43,878 nucleotides of DNA from Gammaproteobacteria bacterium (GCA_018830325.1 JAHJSQ010000027.1:1-43878), one strand, 5' to 3'. Shown: positions 8,638-17,221, numbered from the stretch's first letter. The notes: generated from the sequence alone by a model not told the origin. Numbers and translations: made by a program.

Positions 8638-9375
8638 ATGTTGTTGATACCTGCAATCGATTTGAAAGAAGGAAAATGTGTCCGTTTGCGGCAGGGCAAT
8701 ATGGACGATGATACGGTGTTTTCAGACGATCCGGTGAGTGTTGCCGGGAAATGGGTCGAAGCCGGTGCGAAGCGCATTCACTTGGTGGATTTGGACGGTG
8801 CGTTTGCCGGTAAACCGAAAAATGCTGCGATTATCCGGAGTATTGTCGAAGCCTATCCGGATATACCGGTACAAATCGGTGGCGGTATTCGCGACGAGGA
8901 TACGATTCAGGCGTATCTCGAAGCCGGCGTGCAATATGTCATCATCGGAACTAAAGCGGTCAGCGAGCCGCACTTTATCAAAGATGTTGCAATCGAGTTT
9001 CCGGGGCATATCATCGTCGGGCTCGATGCTAAGAACGGTAAAGTGGCCATCGACGGTTGGTCTAAACTTTCCCATCATGATGTGATCGATATGGCGCAGA
9101 AATTTGAGGCAGACGGTGTTGAAGCGATCATTTATACCGATATTTCACGCGATGGCATGATGAGCGGCGTCAATGTCGAGGCGACCGCCGAATTGGCCCG
9201 TTCGATCCGAATTCCGGTGATCGCCTCGGGCGGTATAACCAATTTGGACGATATCAAGGCGCTCGGCAAGCATGTCGGCGATGGTATTGTCGGTGCGATA
9301 ACAGGGCGTGCAATCTATGAAGGAACGTTGGATTTTGCCGAAGCTGCGAAATTGGCCGAGTCTTTCGGCGATTGA
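8638..9375 (+). CDS. hisA: ProFAR isomerase (phosphoribosylformimino-AICAR ribotide isomerase)
   Basis: 245-residue TIM barrel. Catalytic Asp8 is in IPAIDLKEG and Asp130 in VGLDAKNGK. Phosphate-binding glycine motifs occur at GGGIR (81-85) and in the IASGGI region. It performs the Amadori rearrangement before HisHF. The gap from hisH is 58 bp; the ORF begins at ATG 8638 after a GAGGATG-type ribosome site. hisF follows after 3 bp. Confidence 0.97.
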   Translation: MLLIPAIDLKEGKCVRLRQGNMDDDTVFSDDPVSVAGKWVEAGAKRIHLVDLDGAFAGKPKNAAIIRSIVEAYPDIPVQIGGGIRDEDTIQAYLEAGVQYVIIGTKAVSEPHFIKDVAIEFPGHIIVGLDAKNGKVAIDGWSKLSHHDVIDMAQKFEADGVEAIIYTDISRDGMMSGVNVEATAELARSIRIPVIASGGITNLDDIKALGKHVGDGIVGAITGRAIYEGTLDFAEAAKLAESFGD

Positions 9376-9378
9376 TTT

Positions 9379-10155
9379 ATGAGTCTGGCTAAACGCATCA
9401 TTCCTTGTTTAGATGTCGATAACGGGCGTGTCGTCAAGGGTGTAAAATTCGTCGATATCCGCGATGCCGGCGATCCGGTCGAAATCGCCAGGCGCTATGA
9501 CCGAGAAGGCGCGGACGAACTGACTTTTCTTGATATTACTGCGACGCATCATGATCGCGATACGATCGTGCATGTGGTCGAACAAGTGGCCGGCGAGGTT
9601 TTTATTCCGTTGACGGTCGGCGGCGGTATCAGAACGCTCGACGATATCCGGCGCATGCTGAATGCCGGCGCCGATAAAGTCGGTATCAATAGTGCGGCGG
9701 TAAGCAATCCCGAATTTGTGCGCGAAGCAGCTTCGCGATTCGGTTCGCAATGTATCGTCGTTGCGATCGACGCTAAAAAAGTTAGTGAAGCGGGGCAAAC
9801 CAATCGTTGGGAAATATTCACTCATGGCGGCCGCAAGCCGACCGGTATCGATGCGGTCGAGTGGGCAAAAAAAATGACCGATTACGGTGCCGGCGAAATA
9901 TTATTGACCAGTATGAATAGGGACGGAACGCGCGAAGGTTTCGATTTGGCTTTGACTCGCGCGGTCAGCGAGGCTGTGGCCGTGCCGGTGATTGCTTCGG
10001 GCGGGGTCGGCAATTTGGATCACTTGGCTGACGGCATTATAGAAGGCAAGGCCGATGCGGTCTTGGCCGCGAGTATTTTTCATTTTGCCGAATATACCGT
10101 GCAGCAGGCCAAGGAACACATGGCCGGAAAAGGTATCGAGGTGCGTTTGTCATGA
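9379..10155 (+). CDS. hisF: Imidazole glycerol phosphate synthase, cyclase subunit
   Basis: 258-residue TIM barrel related to HisA. The start [18 protein letters not shown] carries catalytic Asp12, and Asp131 is in [17 protein letters not shown] and ASGGVGN form the phosphate-binding loops. With HisH it makes IGP and AICAR from PRFAR and glutamine-derived ammonia. Its TGA overlaps the hisI ATG. Confidence 0.97.
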   Translation: MSLAKRIIPCLDVDNGRVVKGVKFVDIRDAGDPVEIARRYDREGADELTFLDITATHHDRDTIVHVVEQVAGEVFIPLTVGGGIRTLDDIRRMLNAGADKVGINSAAVSNPEFVREAASRFGSQCIVVAIDAKKVSEAGQTNRWEIFTHGGRKPTGIDAVEWAKKMTDYGAGEILLTSMNRDGTREGFDLALTRAVSEAVAVPVIASGGVGNLDHLADGIIEGKADAVLAASIFHFAEYTVQQAKEHMAGKGIEVRLS

Positions 10156-10541
10156 GTGAAAGATGGCTAGATGAAATTCGCTGGACTAGTGACGGCTTAG
10201 TTCCTGTCATTGCGCAGCAAGCCGATAGCGGCAAGGTGATGATGTTTGCCTGGATGAACCGCGAATCGCTGGCGTTGACGGTCAGCGAAGGCTATGCGGT
10301 GTATTGGTCGCGTTCCCGTAACCGACTATGGCGTAAAGGCGAGGAATCGGGTCATCGGCAAAAAGTGCTCGGCGTCTATCTAGATTGCGATGAAGATGTT
10401 ATTTTGCTGAAAATTGAACAGCAGGGCGACATTGCTTGTCATACCGGCCGTGAAAGTTGTTTTTATCGAACTTTGAAAGACGATCAATGGCAGGCAGTCG
10501 AACCGGTTTTGAAAGACCCTCAAACGATCTATAAAAAATGA
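10152..10541 (+). CDS. hisI: Phosphoribosyl-AMP cyclohydrolase
   Basis: 129 residues. The signature metal-binding region is clear: DCDED at 78-82, then Cys96 in [11 protein letters not shown] and Cys103. It opens the purine ring of PR-AMP. It is separate from the pyrophosphohydrolase here, unlike the fused HisIE of enterobacteria. Four-base ATGA overlaps join it to hisF upstream and hisE downstream, indicating translational coupling. Confidence 0.96.
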   Translation: MSERWLDEIRWTSDGLVPVIAQQADSGKVMMFAWMNRESLALTVSEGYAVYWSRSRNRLWRKGEESGHRQKVLGVYLDCDEDVILLKIEQQGDIACHTGRESCFYRTLKDDQWQAVEPVLKDPQTIYKK

Positions 10542-10855
10542 ATCAAGTATTGCAAGAGCTGGCTACAATTCTGGAGCAACGCAAAGAGGAGTCGGCCGAC
10601 AAGTCTTACGTCGCAAGCCTTTATGCGAAAGGTTTGGATAGTATTTTAAAGAAGATCGGTGAAGAAGCGACCGAGACGGTCATGGCCGCGAAGGATGGCG
10701 ATAAAGAAAAAATCGTTTACGAAACGGCCGATCTTTGGTTTCACAGCATGGTGATGTTGGCGCATCAAGGATTAGGCCCTGACGATGTGTTGCGCGAACT
10801 GCAACGCCGTTTCGGGCTGTCCGGACTCGAGGAAAAAGCGAGCCGGGGGAAATAG
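10538..10855 (+). CDS. hisE: Phosphoribosyl-ATP pyrophosphohydrolase
   Basis: 105-residue all-alpha MazG-like enzyme. The acidic helix motif [15 protein letters not shown] and the following [12 protein letters not shown] carry the metal-binding Glu/Asp residues. It removes pyrophosphate from PR-ATP. It ends the his genes in this window; hisG, hisD and hisC are not nearby. tatABC follows, a conserved gammaproteobacterial neighbourhood. Confidence 0.95.
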   Translation: MNQVLQELATILEQRKEESADKSYVASLYAKGLDSILKKIGEEATETVMAAKDGDKEKIVYETADLWFHSMVMLAHQGLGPDDVLRELQRRFGLSGLEEKASRGK

Positions 10856-11056
10856 AGAAGGGTCAATAGTGAATAGTCAATGGATGGCGGAAAGTCATGT
10901 TGATTAGCGGGTTCATTGTGTCCTTCGTTTAAGCTTATGCTGCTGAATAGCACGATGCATAAACACAAAAGCTAAAGTACGAACTCAATTTACGATTTTC
11001 CATTTACTATTCACCAACTATCATTCGCTATTCACTAAAACAACCGGAGTTAAGAA

Positions 11057-11269
11057 ATGGGCATGAGTGTCACGCAATTGTTGATTATTTTGGTGATCGT
11101 GATTGTTTTGTTCGGTACCAAGCGCTTGCGCAATATCGGTTCGGATTTGGGCGGGGCGATCAAAAGTTTTCGTTCGGCGGTAAAAGACGGCGAGGAAGGT
11201 AAGCAACTGGCTGAGGACGACACCGAAAAGTCAAAAGAAAAAACGCCATCGGAGCAGGACAAAGTTTAA
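11057..11269 (+). CDS. tatA: Sec-independent translocase subunit TatA
   Basis: 70 residues. One N-terminal membrane helix (about 5-19, [13 protein letters not shown]) is followed by the FG[19 protein letters not shown] amphipathic helix and an acidic/polar tail. It forms the pore-like component of twin-arginine export at the inner membrane. ATG 11057 follows a CGGAG ribosome site; an ATG two codons later is also possible. About 200 bp separate it from hisE, so it may have its own promoter. Confidence 0.95.
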   Translation: MGMSVTQLLIILVIVIVLFGTKRLRNIGSDLGGAIKSFRSAVKDGEEGKQLAEDDTEKSKEKTPSEQDKV

Positions 11270-11272
11270 ATT

Positions 11273-11578
11273 ATGTTCGATGTCGGTTTTTGGGAATTAG
11301 TTCTGATCGGCTTGGTCACCTTATTGGTCATCGGGCCGGAGAGGCTGCCGAAAGCCGCCCGGATTGCCGGGTTTTGGGTGGGTAAATTGCGTAATACCGT
11401 TGCCTCGGTGAAAGCAGAAATCAAGCAGGAATTGCAAGCCGAGGAAATTCGTCAAGTGCTCAAAGAGCAATCGGCGTTCGATGAGATACAAAAAACCTTG
11501 GATGAAACCAAGGAAGCGGCACATTCGGTTCAATCCAGCATTGAATCGGCTTCGGAAGACCAAAGCAAACCAAAATAA
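11273..11578 (+). CDS. tatB: Sec-independent translocase subunit TatB
   Basis: 101 residues starting MFDVGFWELVLIGLVTLL, with the TatB-typical IGPERLPKAAR after the membrane helix, then a long amphipathic/coiled charged region. With TatC it forms the receptor for twin-arginine signal peptides. It begins 3 bp after tatA. Confidence 0.96.
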   Translation: MFDVGFWELVLIGLVTLLVIGPERLPKAARIAGFWVGKLRNTVASVKAEIKQELQAEEIRQVLKEQSAFDEIQKTLDETKEAAHSVQSSIESASEDQSKPK

Positions 11579-11583
11579 ATTTT

Positions 11584-12372
11584 ATGAGCCGCGATAATTT
11601 TGACGAAACGCAAGAACAGCCGTTTATTTCCCATTTAATCGAACTGAGAAATCGTCTATTAAAGGTCGTTTTATCGGTTTTAGTCGTATTTCTCGGTTTA
11701 GCTTCTTATGCTAATGAAATTTATAGTTTTCTGGCGGGGCCATTACTTGCCCACTTGCCGGAAAACAGCACGATGATCGCGATCGATGTCGCATCGCCGT
11801 TTTTTACACCTTTCAAGTTAGCCTTGGTACTGTCGATTTTTATTGCGGTACCGATCATTCTGTATCAATTTTGGGCTTTTGTCGCTCCGGGGCTCTATAG
11901 AAACGAGCGTCGCATGATTTTGCCGCTCTTGATTGCAAGTACGTTTCTGTTCTATCTGGGCGTTGTGTTTGCGTATTTCGTTGTGTTTCCTTTGATCTTC
12001 GGCTTCCTGACCGCAGCCGCGCCGACCGGCGTCGCGGTAATGACCGATATTGCAAAATATCTGGACTTTGTGCTGACCTTATTTTTTGCCTTTGGCTTGG
12101 CGTTCGAGGTGCCGATTTTTACGATCGTATTGGTCTGGACCGGCCTGATTACCCCGAAAGCTTTGGCTGAAAAACGCCCTTATGTGATTGTCGGCGCTTT
12201 TATCATCGGAATGTTTTTGACGCCCCCAGATGCAATATCTCAGACTTTGTTGGCTATTCCGATGTGGCTTTTGTTCGAACTCGGTTTGTTGTTTTCCCGA
12301 TTATTTGTGCGTAAGCCCGCCGAGGCGTTATCGGGTCAATTGCAGAGTTTTAACGATAGCGACAAAGATTGA
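11584..12372 (+). CDS. tatC: Sec-independent translocase subunit TatC
   Basis: 262 residues with six predicted membrane helices. Family landmarks include FISHLIELRNRLL near the N terminus, APGLYRNERR in the first large loop, and LTPPDAISQ late in the protein. It is the core receptor for RR signal peptides. It starts 5 bp after tatB, completing a tatABC operon. Its stop is followed by a repeat-filled gap. Confidence 0.97.
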   Translation: MSRDNFDETQEQPFISHLIELRNRLLKVVLSVLVVFLGLASYANEIYSFLAGPLLAHLPENSTMIAIDVASPFFTPFKLALVLSIFIAVPIILYQFWAFVAPGLYRNERRMILPLLIASTFLFYLGVVFAYFVVFPLIFGFLTAAAPTGVAVMTDIAKYLDFVLTLFFAFGLAFEVPIFTIVLVWTGLITPKALAEKRPYVIVGAFIIGMFLTPPDAISQTLLAIPMWLLFELGLLFSRLFVRKPAEALSGQLQSFNDSDKD

Positions 12373-12468
12373 TAATTTTCTAAATTTTACTGTGAAAGTT
12401 CGACGATTTGCATACCTTATTTAATTTTTCGATAAGCAAAAGCTTAGCAACGAAAATGCGGTTCCGAA

Positions 12469-12690
12469 GAGGGTGCGGTTGCTCGTTCGACAGGCGTCGG
12501 CGGCAGGGTAGATTTTTGCTCCTGCAAAATCTGCATTCATGCCATCCATGGCAATCAGTCGCCGCCGTCGAGCCTACATGGACGTATTCACCCAGCACCT
12601 AAATTCCATAGCCATTTGGCTATGGTAACTATCTTGCATAATTTAGGTGCTGGGTTCACGGCGTCCTGTCGGGCGAGTGACCGCATCCTC
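12469..12690 (+). mobile_element. Type II MITE-like element, occupied by the nested palindrome
   Basis: The ends are imperfect inverted repeats of 26 bp (12469-12494 and 12665-12690) that agree at about 21 positions. Both contain TGCGGT, then CTCG, then CGACAGG. Internally it has GTCGGCGGCAGGG, then AAATCTGCATTCATGCC, and the shared core ATGGACGTATTCA interrupted at 12591 by a 64-bp palindrome. Without the insertion and its 4-bp duplication it would be about 154 bp. Related copies occur at 15210-15408 and 37705-37777. Confidence 0.7.
12591..12654. repeat. 64-bp nested palindromic insertion (copy 1) with TTCA duplication
   Basis: CCCAGCACCTAAAT at 12591-12604 pairs exactly with ATTTAGGTGCTGGG at 12641-12654. 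An inner hairpin CCATAGCC/GGCTATGG lies at 12606-12625. The unit is flanked by TTCA on both sides (12587-12590 and 12655-12658), consistent with a 4-bp target duplication. Empty versions of the same site (TTTACGGCG) occur at 4567, and on the minus strand near 15245 and 15115. Confidence 0.8.
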
Positions 12691-12741
12691 CGCCACGCCC
12701 GAACTTTTATTGCCGGGGCGATGACGGCTTCTTCATGATCG

Positions 12742-13359
12742 TTAGGCTGGCGCCAACGCGCCTGTTTTAATCAATAAATCTCGGATTTTTTCAGCGAGCT
12801 TTCTGTAGCCGGCAGGATTCAGATGAACCGGGTCCGATTTGAATTCGGTATTGCCGAGTAATTCAGGCAATGTATTCAGGTCTGCCGGAATGGCATGTTG
12901 TTCGGCTATGGTGCGATAAAATTCCGCGCTATCCAACAAAAATAACGCGGGCTTAGGGACGCCCATCATAATCACGCCGATATTGCGCTGCCGCGCTTCT
13001 GCGATCATCGAGTTGAGATGGTCGATGGTTTCCTGGGCGGAGATTTTCCGTAGCATGTCGTTACCGCCGTGAATCAAGATCAACAAGTCCGGGCGATATT
13101 CGTCGAGCAACGCCGGCAGGCGTTGCGCACCCGATTGACTGGTTTCTCCAGAGAGGCCTTCGTTGATGACTTCGCGGCCTATCAATTTGGATAATACGCG
13201 AGGATAGTCGTCACCGTCAGAGGCGCCGACGCCATAAGTCAAGCTATCGCCGAACGCGAGAATGACGGCATTTTCGGGTAGTTCAGGAAGTGTGGGTGGC
13301 GATTCGCTACAAGCGTTGATTAATAAGTAAAATCCGATGAGTAGTAAGGTTTTATTCAT
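12742..13359 (-). CDS. GDSL-type SGNH hydrolase lipoprotein (TesA-like arylesterase)
   Basis: 205 residues. The N terminus MNKTLLLIGFYLLINAC is a lipoprotein signal with lipid-modified Cys17 predicted. SGNH blocks: GDSL with nucleophile Ser39, a Gly in the NEGLSGETS region, HGGND with Asn100, and SDPVHLNP with Asp176 and His179. It probably hydrolyses esters or lysophospholipids in the periplasm, attached to a membrane. It is divergent from the pteridine reductase gene, with only 18 bp between the two starts. The substrate is unknown. Confidence 0.9.
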   Translation of the reverse strand: MNKTLLLIGFYLLINACSESPPTLPELPENAVILAFGDSLTYGVGASDGDDYPRVLSKLIGREVINEGLSGETSQSGAQRLPALLDEYRPDLLILIHGGNDMLRKISAQETIDHLNSMIAEARQRNIGVIMMGVPKPALFLLDSAEFYRTIAEQHAIPADLNTLPELLGNTEFKSDPVHLNPAGYRKLAEKIRDLLIKTGALAPA

Positions 13360-13377
13360 AAGCGAGAAGGGGCGTCC

Positions 13378-14109
13378 GTGCGCAAAAATGTATTAATTAC
13401 CGGTGGCGCCAAGCGTATTGGCGCGGCCTGTGCAAAGTTGTTGCATGAAAGCGGATTTAATATTTTGTTGCATTATAGATCATCGGAGCGTAATGCTCTG
13501 CAGTTGCGCGATCTGTTGAACGACATTCGGCCCGATTCGGCGCAGATAATTAAGGCGGATTTGGCGGTAAAGGCTGAATTGTTATTGTTGGCCGATTATG
13601 CGAAAACGACCTGGGGCGGTATCGATGCCTTGGTCAATAATGCGTCTTCGTTTTATCCGACCGGAATCGGCCAAGTTTCCGAGCATGACTGGGATGAATT
13701 GATCGGTAGTAATCTGAAAGCGCCGTTTTTTTTAACGCAAGCCTTAGTCGAGGAGCTTTCGGCAAGGCGGGGCTGTGTCGTGAATATTACCGATATTCAT
13801 GCGGAACGAGGGCTCAAAGGCTATCCGGTTTATAGTATAGCCAAGGCCGGTTTAGTGGCGATGACCCGGGTTATGGCCAAGGAACTAGGCCCCGACATCA
13901 GGGTCAACGCAGTGTCGCCCGGTGCAATTTTATGGCCGGAGCAGGATATGTCGGAAGCGGTTAAACAGGAAATTGTCGAACGGATTGCGCTAAAACGTAA
14001 CGGCGCGCCCGAGGATATTGCTCGCGCGGTACGGTTTTTAATCAAGGAAGCAGATTACATTACCGGCCAAGTCATTGCGGTCGATGGAGGGAGAACATTG
14101 TTTTGCTAA
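13378..14109 (+). CDS. Pteridine reductase / FolM-like short-chain dehydrogenase
   Basis: 243 residues of SDR fold. The nucleotide-binding motif TGGAKRIG lies at 8-15 (the Arg suggests NADPH) and NNAS at 87-90. The catalytic set is Asp139, Tyr152, Lys156: the usual SDR serine is replaced by Asp, with the 13-residue Asp-Tyr spacing of PTR1-type pteridine reductases. It would reduce dihydro- or oxidised pterins. The start is GTG 13378 with AAGGGG upstream. folK and folB lie nearby on the other strand, which supports a pterin role. FolM (dihydromonapterin reductase) function is possible. Confidence 0.85.
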   Translation: MRKNVLITGGAKRIGAACAKLLHESGFNILLHYRSSERNALQLRDLLNDIRPDSAQIIKADLAVKAELLLLADYAKTTWGGIDALVNNASSFYPTGIGQVSEHDWDELIGSNLKAPFFLTQALVEELSARRGCVVNITDIHAERGLKGYPVYSIAKAGLVAMTRVMAKELGPDIRVNAVSPGAILWPEQDMSEAVKQEIVERIALKRNGAPEDIARAVRFLIKEADYITGQVIAVDGGRTLFC

Positions 14110-14140
14110 CCCTTCAGCGAACGCATTTGGGGAATCGTCT

Positions 14141-14974
14141 TTAGTTGCCGTAGTTTCTTAGGGTTTTGAGTGTTTGGTATGCGTATTTTGCATCTTTTCC
14201 TAAATAACGGTGCAGCAAAGCCAGCAGTCCGTAAATCAGCCAAACTTGTCTTGCGAAGGAAAGTGTATTGCACCACATGGATTTAGGCGCTAGCTGTCGG
14301 TAGAGTTCGATGGCTTCTAGTATCATAGGCCGATCATCGGCCAGGTATCGATGTAAGCTATGGAAATAAAGCAAAGCATCGCGCAACATGCACTGAGCCG
14401 GAGTCAGTACGCCGCCCGGATCTTCCTCGAAATCTAAAAATCCGAAGAATTGACCATCGTAAGCCATGTCTCTGAAAGCGGGGCGGCCGTGCCACAGTCC
14501 TTGACTGTGAAGCAAGGCCAATTGTTCGGAGGCCTTTTTGACGATTGTGCGTTTTTGTTCCCGCGAAACTTCGGGGTCTCTAATCCAGCCTGTCAATGGG
14601 CGGCCGATATCATTAAGCATGAACCAGTCCTTGCCCTCGGCAACGATTTGGGGAACGCTGACGCCTAAAGCCGCAAGCTTTCTCAAGCGGTTAGCCTCGG
14701 CTTTCAATGCCTCGGGCCCTCCGGTAGCGACGGTGGGTTTTAGTAAGGGATTGCGGCTCAGTATCGCGACAACTGCTCCGAGCCAATGCCAAATTCTACG
14801 GTGAGCAATCTGGCTCTGTTTAATCCAAAAAGCTTGTTGTTGATGATAAATCTTGAATGTCCTTGCGCCTGCGTGTTCTTGCAGTTGTTGCTTCGCCAAT
14901 CGATGTAAATCCGCGTTAAACGACTCAAGAGATTTATCGAGTCCGCGGTTTGTGTGAGAAATGTTTGAGGTCAT
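14141..14974 (-). CDS. Protein-kinase-fold protein (BUD32/RIO/lipopolysaccharide-kinase-like), function unknown
   Basis: 277 residues. A kinase-like layout is visible: Lys52 in FWIKQ as a possible ATP lysine, Glu93 in EALKAEANRL as a possible alpha-C glutamate, a catalytic-loop-like WHGRPAFRDM (161-170), and LDFEEDPG with Asp181 where DFG would stand. HG-R replaces the usual HxD, so whether it is an active kinase is uncertain. The C terminus is hydrophobic and aromatic. No signal peptide. It may phosphorylate a lipid or sugar, as WaaP/InaA relatives do, but nothing in the neighbourhood settles this. Confidence 0.65.
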   Translation of the reverse strand: MTSNISHTNRGLDKSLESFNADLHRLAKQQLQEHAGARTFKIYHQQQAFWIKQSQIAHRRIWHWLGAVVAILSRNPLLKPTVATGGPEALKAEANRLRKLAALGVSVPQIVAEGKDWFMLNDIGRPLTGWIRDPEVSREQKRTIVKKASEQLALLHSQGLWHGRPAFRDMAYDGQFFGFLDFEEDPGGVLTPAQCMLRDALLYFHSLHRYLADDRPMILEAIELYRQLAPKSMWCNTLSFARQVWLIYGLLALLHRYLGKDAKYAYQTLKTLRNYGN

Positions 14975-15089
14975 CGAAAATTATAATGATTTATTTTAGT
15001 TAAGGATTTCGTGACAAATAAATTCCTGGGACTATGAGCTTTGTCAGCAATTCTCGGTTTGAGAAATTTCTCCGTGTTCAGGGTACGGG

Positions 15090-15165
15090 GTATGCCTGTC
15101 GAGGAACGCCGTAAACCCACCCATGGGGGCTTGGCGGCGGCTCCCTGCCGACGACATCCTCGCCA
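15090..15165 (-). repeat. Degenerate type II repeat fragment, unoccupied core
   Basis: Read on the minus strand it has a GTCGGCAGGGAG segment, then CCATGGGTGGGTTTACGGCG and CCTCGACAGGCAT. This matches the type II core and one end, with the TTTA site (15112-15115) empty. The outer ends are not clear. Confidence 0.5.
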
Positions 15166-15209
15166 AGCACGCTCCGCCCCCTTTTTTATTCTCAAATTGG
15201 GAATTGCTG

Positions 15210-15408
15210 GAGCTTTGTTGAGGGGGCTTGACAGGGCGCCGTAAATACATCTGTGTAGGCTTGACGGCGACTGATTGCCAAGGATGGCATGAATGCAGAT
15301 TTTGCATTACGCCATGGGTGACGTGTATTAGGGCAATGAAGGAGCAATTGCCGAGGAGCAAAAATCTGCCCTGCCGCCGACACCTGTTAATCGAGCAACC
15401 GAACCAGC
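15210..15408 (-). mobile_element. Type II MITE-like element, unoccupied copy, minus orientation
   Basis: On the minus strand this reads GGTTGCTCGATTAACAGG, GTCGGCGGCAGGGCAG, TTTTTGCTCC, then AAATCTGCATTCATGCC, the core GATGTATTTACGGCG (TAAA at 15242-15245 on the plus strand), and CCTGTCAAG at the far end. It is collinear with the element at 12469-12690 except that the palindrome is absent and extra bases lie around an ATGGCG stretch. The right-hand inverted repeat is poorly conserved. No other feature was recognised in 14975-15565. Confidence 0.65.
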
Positions 15409-15565
15409 TTACCTTGCATTAAAAATAGGGAAGTTATTTATGACCGAATCCTAAGTATGAAAAATGCTGAGAGATTCGATTTTTTATCGACCAGATTTGA
15501 ATGTAAGTTAAGAATGCCAGTGTAGCTTAAATTTTAATTTTAGAATGACGAAGTTAAAAAACAGA

Positions 15566-16066
15566 TCATTGCTTAAGAGGCCAATCGGGTCGTATACGCG
15601 TTTGCTTGACATTGCCTTTGTCTAGATTTTGCCATAATTCTTTGTAACTTAATCGGCTAATCGGATGTTTGCTGTCCGGAGCAATTTCTGCGAGCGGTTC
15701 AAGGACGAAGGCGTATTGTTCGATTTCCTTGCGAGGTATTTGTAATCGCCCATCTTCGATAATTAGGTCGTCGTATAACAGTAAATCAAGATCTAGTGTT
15801 CGCGCGGAAAATTTTTTACTGTCGCGAACCCTGCCATGCTCTAGTTCGATTTGTTTGAGTATTTTGGCGACGCACTTGACATCGAGCTCGGTATCGAATC
15901 CCACGACAAGATTATAAAAATTATCGCCGTTGAAGCCAACCGCTTCCGATTCGTAAAGACTGGAAATGATCAGTTGGCCGAAATGATGGTCGAGCGCGCG
16001 CAAGCTAGAGGGGATGTTGTCATCCCGGTCAATGTTGCTGCCTATGCTTATGTAGCATCGGGCCAT
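15566..16066 (-). CDS. folK: 2-amino-4-hydroxy-6-hydroxymethyldihydropteridine pyrophosphokinase
   Basis: 166 residues. It opens CYISIGSNID as in HPPK. The signature RTLDLDLLLYDD at 89-100 carries the magnesium-binding Asp pair, and IPRKEIEQYAFVLEPLAEIAP follows. It transfers pyrophosphate from ATP to hydroxymethyldihydropterin in folate synthesis. It begins 3 bp after the folB stop on the same strand, so the two form an operon. Confidence 0.94.
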   Translation of the reverse strand: MARCYISIGSNIDRDDNIPSSLRALDHHFGQLIISSLYESEAVGFNGDNFYNLVVGFDTELDVKCVAKILKQIELEHGRVRDSKKFSARTLDLDLLLYDDLIIEDGRLQIPRKEIEQYAFVLEPLAEIAPDSKHPISRLSYKELWQNLDKGNVKQTRIRPDWPLKQ

Positions 16067-16069
16067 GAT

Positions 16070-16423
16070 TTATTTTTTACCTCGTTCGATGATAATGCCG
16101 ACATCGCTGGCTCCGCGAATGGCGCCTTTTTTGTTTAATACGATTTTTACCCATGGTACATGAAATTCGCTTTGTATCAGTTTAGCAATTTCTTCGATTA
16201 ATTTTTCGACTAGAAAAAATTCGCTCGCTTCGACAAACGAGATAATGCGTTTGGAAACGGACTTATAGTCAAGGGCATGCTTGATATCGTCGGTCTCGGC
16301 TGCTTTGCTAATATCGAAGGCCATTTGGATATCCAGTACTACGGTTTGTTTTTGGGTTCTTTCCCAGTCATAGATGCCAATGATCGTTTCGATTTCTAGA
16401 CCACCTAAAAAAATGATGTCCAT
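16070..16423 (-). CDS. folB: Dihydroneopterin aldolase
   Basis: 117 residues of the tunnelling fold. Family blocks: IFLGGLEIETIIGIYDWER (Glu21 region), an LDYKSVSKRI segment, and LNKKGAIRGASDVG with the catalytic lysine. It cleaves dihydroneopterin to hydroxymethyldihydropterin, the substrate of FolK encoded just downstream. It is divergent from plsY across a gap of about 140 bp. Confidence 0.94.
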   Translation of the reverse strand: MDIIFLGGLEIETIIGIYDWERTQKQTVVLDIQMAFDISKAAETDDIKHALDYKSVSKRIISFVEASEFFLVEKLIEEIAKLIQSEFHVPWVKIVLNKKGAIRGASDVGIIIERGKK

Positions 16424-16561
16424 TGAATTTTCCGTTTATTATGTCGTTGAGTTATTATCGATATAAGAATGATATAAGGCAAATTTATAGCAATTGGCCG
16501 TAAATATCATCAAATTTATTGAATATTGGGGAAATACAGTTCTATGTTGATAGGTGAAATA

Positions 16562-17134
16562 ATGCTTGAAGGGTTGTTTGTGCTGTTCGCGTATTTGGCA
16601 GGTTCGGTTTCGAGTGCGATTATTGTTTGTCGAATGATGGGTTTACCTGATCCTCGTGAGCAGGGGTCCGGAAATCCCGGGGCGACGAATGTGATGAGAA
16701 TCGGCGGAAAAAAAGCGGCCGGCATTACGTTGTTAGGCGATATGTTGAAGGGCTTATTGCCTGTGTATTTGGCAAAAATACTGGGCATGCCTGTCGATGC
16801 GTTGGCCTTGATCGGTTTGGCGGCATTTCTTGGGCATTTATATCCGGTTTTTTTCGGATTCAAAGGCGGTAAAGGGGTCGCGACATCGGTTGGCGTATTA
16901 CTGGGTTTTGCCTGGCTGTTGGGTTTCGCGATCATTGCAACTTGGCTGTTAATTTATAAAATTTCCAAGATTTCGTCTTTATCGGCTTTGATTGCATCGA
17001 GCTTATCATCCGTTTATGCATGGTATATTGTCGAGAGTCCGGGTCTGGTCGGGTCTTGTGTGTTGATGACCGTATTATTATTGTGGCGTCATAAAAGTAA
17101 CATACAGAGGCTATTGGCCGGCGAGGAGAGCTAA
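16562..17134 (+). CDS. plsY: Glycerol-3-phosphate acyltransferase (acyl-phosphate dependent)
   Basis: About 190 residues with five membrane helices. The three active-site loops are present: GSVSSA (14-19), GSGNPGATNVMR (35-46) and KGGKGVAT (101-108). It makes lysophosphatidic acid at the inner membrane. ATG 16562 is chosen because AGGTGA lies upstream and the product then begins MLEGLFVLFAYLAGS, like the family; ATG 16544 or TTG 16526 would add 6 or 12 residues. It is the usual divergent neighbour of folB and convergent with tsaD. Confidence 0.93.
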   Translation: MLEGLFVLFAYLAGSVSSAIIVCRMMGLPDPREQGSGNPGATNVMRIGGKKAAGITLLGDMLKGLLPVYLAKILGMPVDALALIGLAAFLGHLYPVFFGFKGGKGVATSVGVLLGFAWLLGFAIIATWLLIYKISKISSLSALIASSLSSVYAWYIVESPGLVGSCVLMTVLLLWRHKSNIQRLLAGEES

Positions 17135-17184
17135 GCAAGGAGGGGTTGCTTATAATTTTAGTTAGCAGTTCAGGTGTGTTTGAC

Positions 17185-17221
17185 GAGGGTTTCGGCGCTT
17201 CCTTAAGCAATGCCGAACCTC
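17185..17221. terminator. Possible bidirectional hairpin between plsY and tsaD
   Basis: GAGG/CCTC and TTCGGC/GCCGAA pair around a two-base bulge, with an inner GCTT-CCTT-AAGC hairpin. It lies between convergent genes. No T run follows on either strand, so a terminator role is only inferred from position. Confidence 0.35.

Noticed and set aside
10856-11056. Short AGTGAATAGT / ACTATTCAC repeats between hisE and tatA
   Set aside because: Imperfect, A+T-rich and short; they may pair but do not support a defined element or CRISPR.
14971-15422. Several overlapping short frames on both strands
   Set aside because: They fall in type II repeat sequence and do not resemble proteins.
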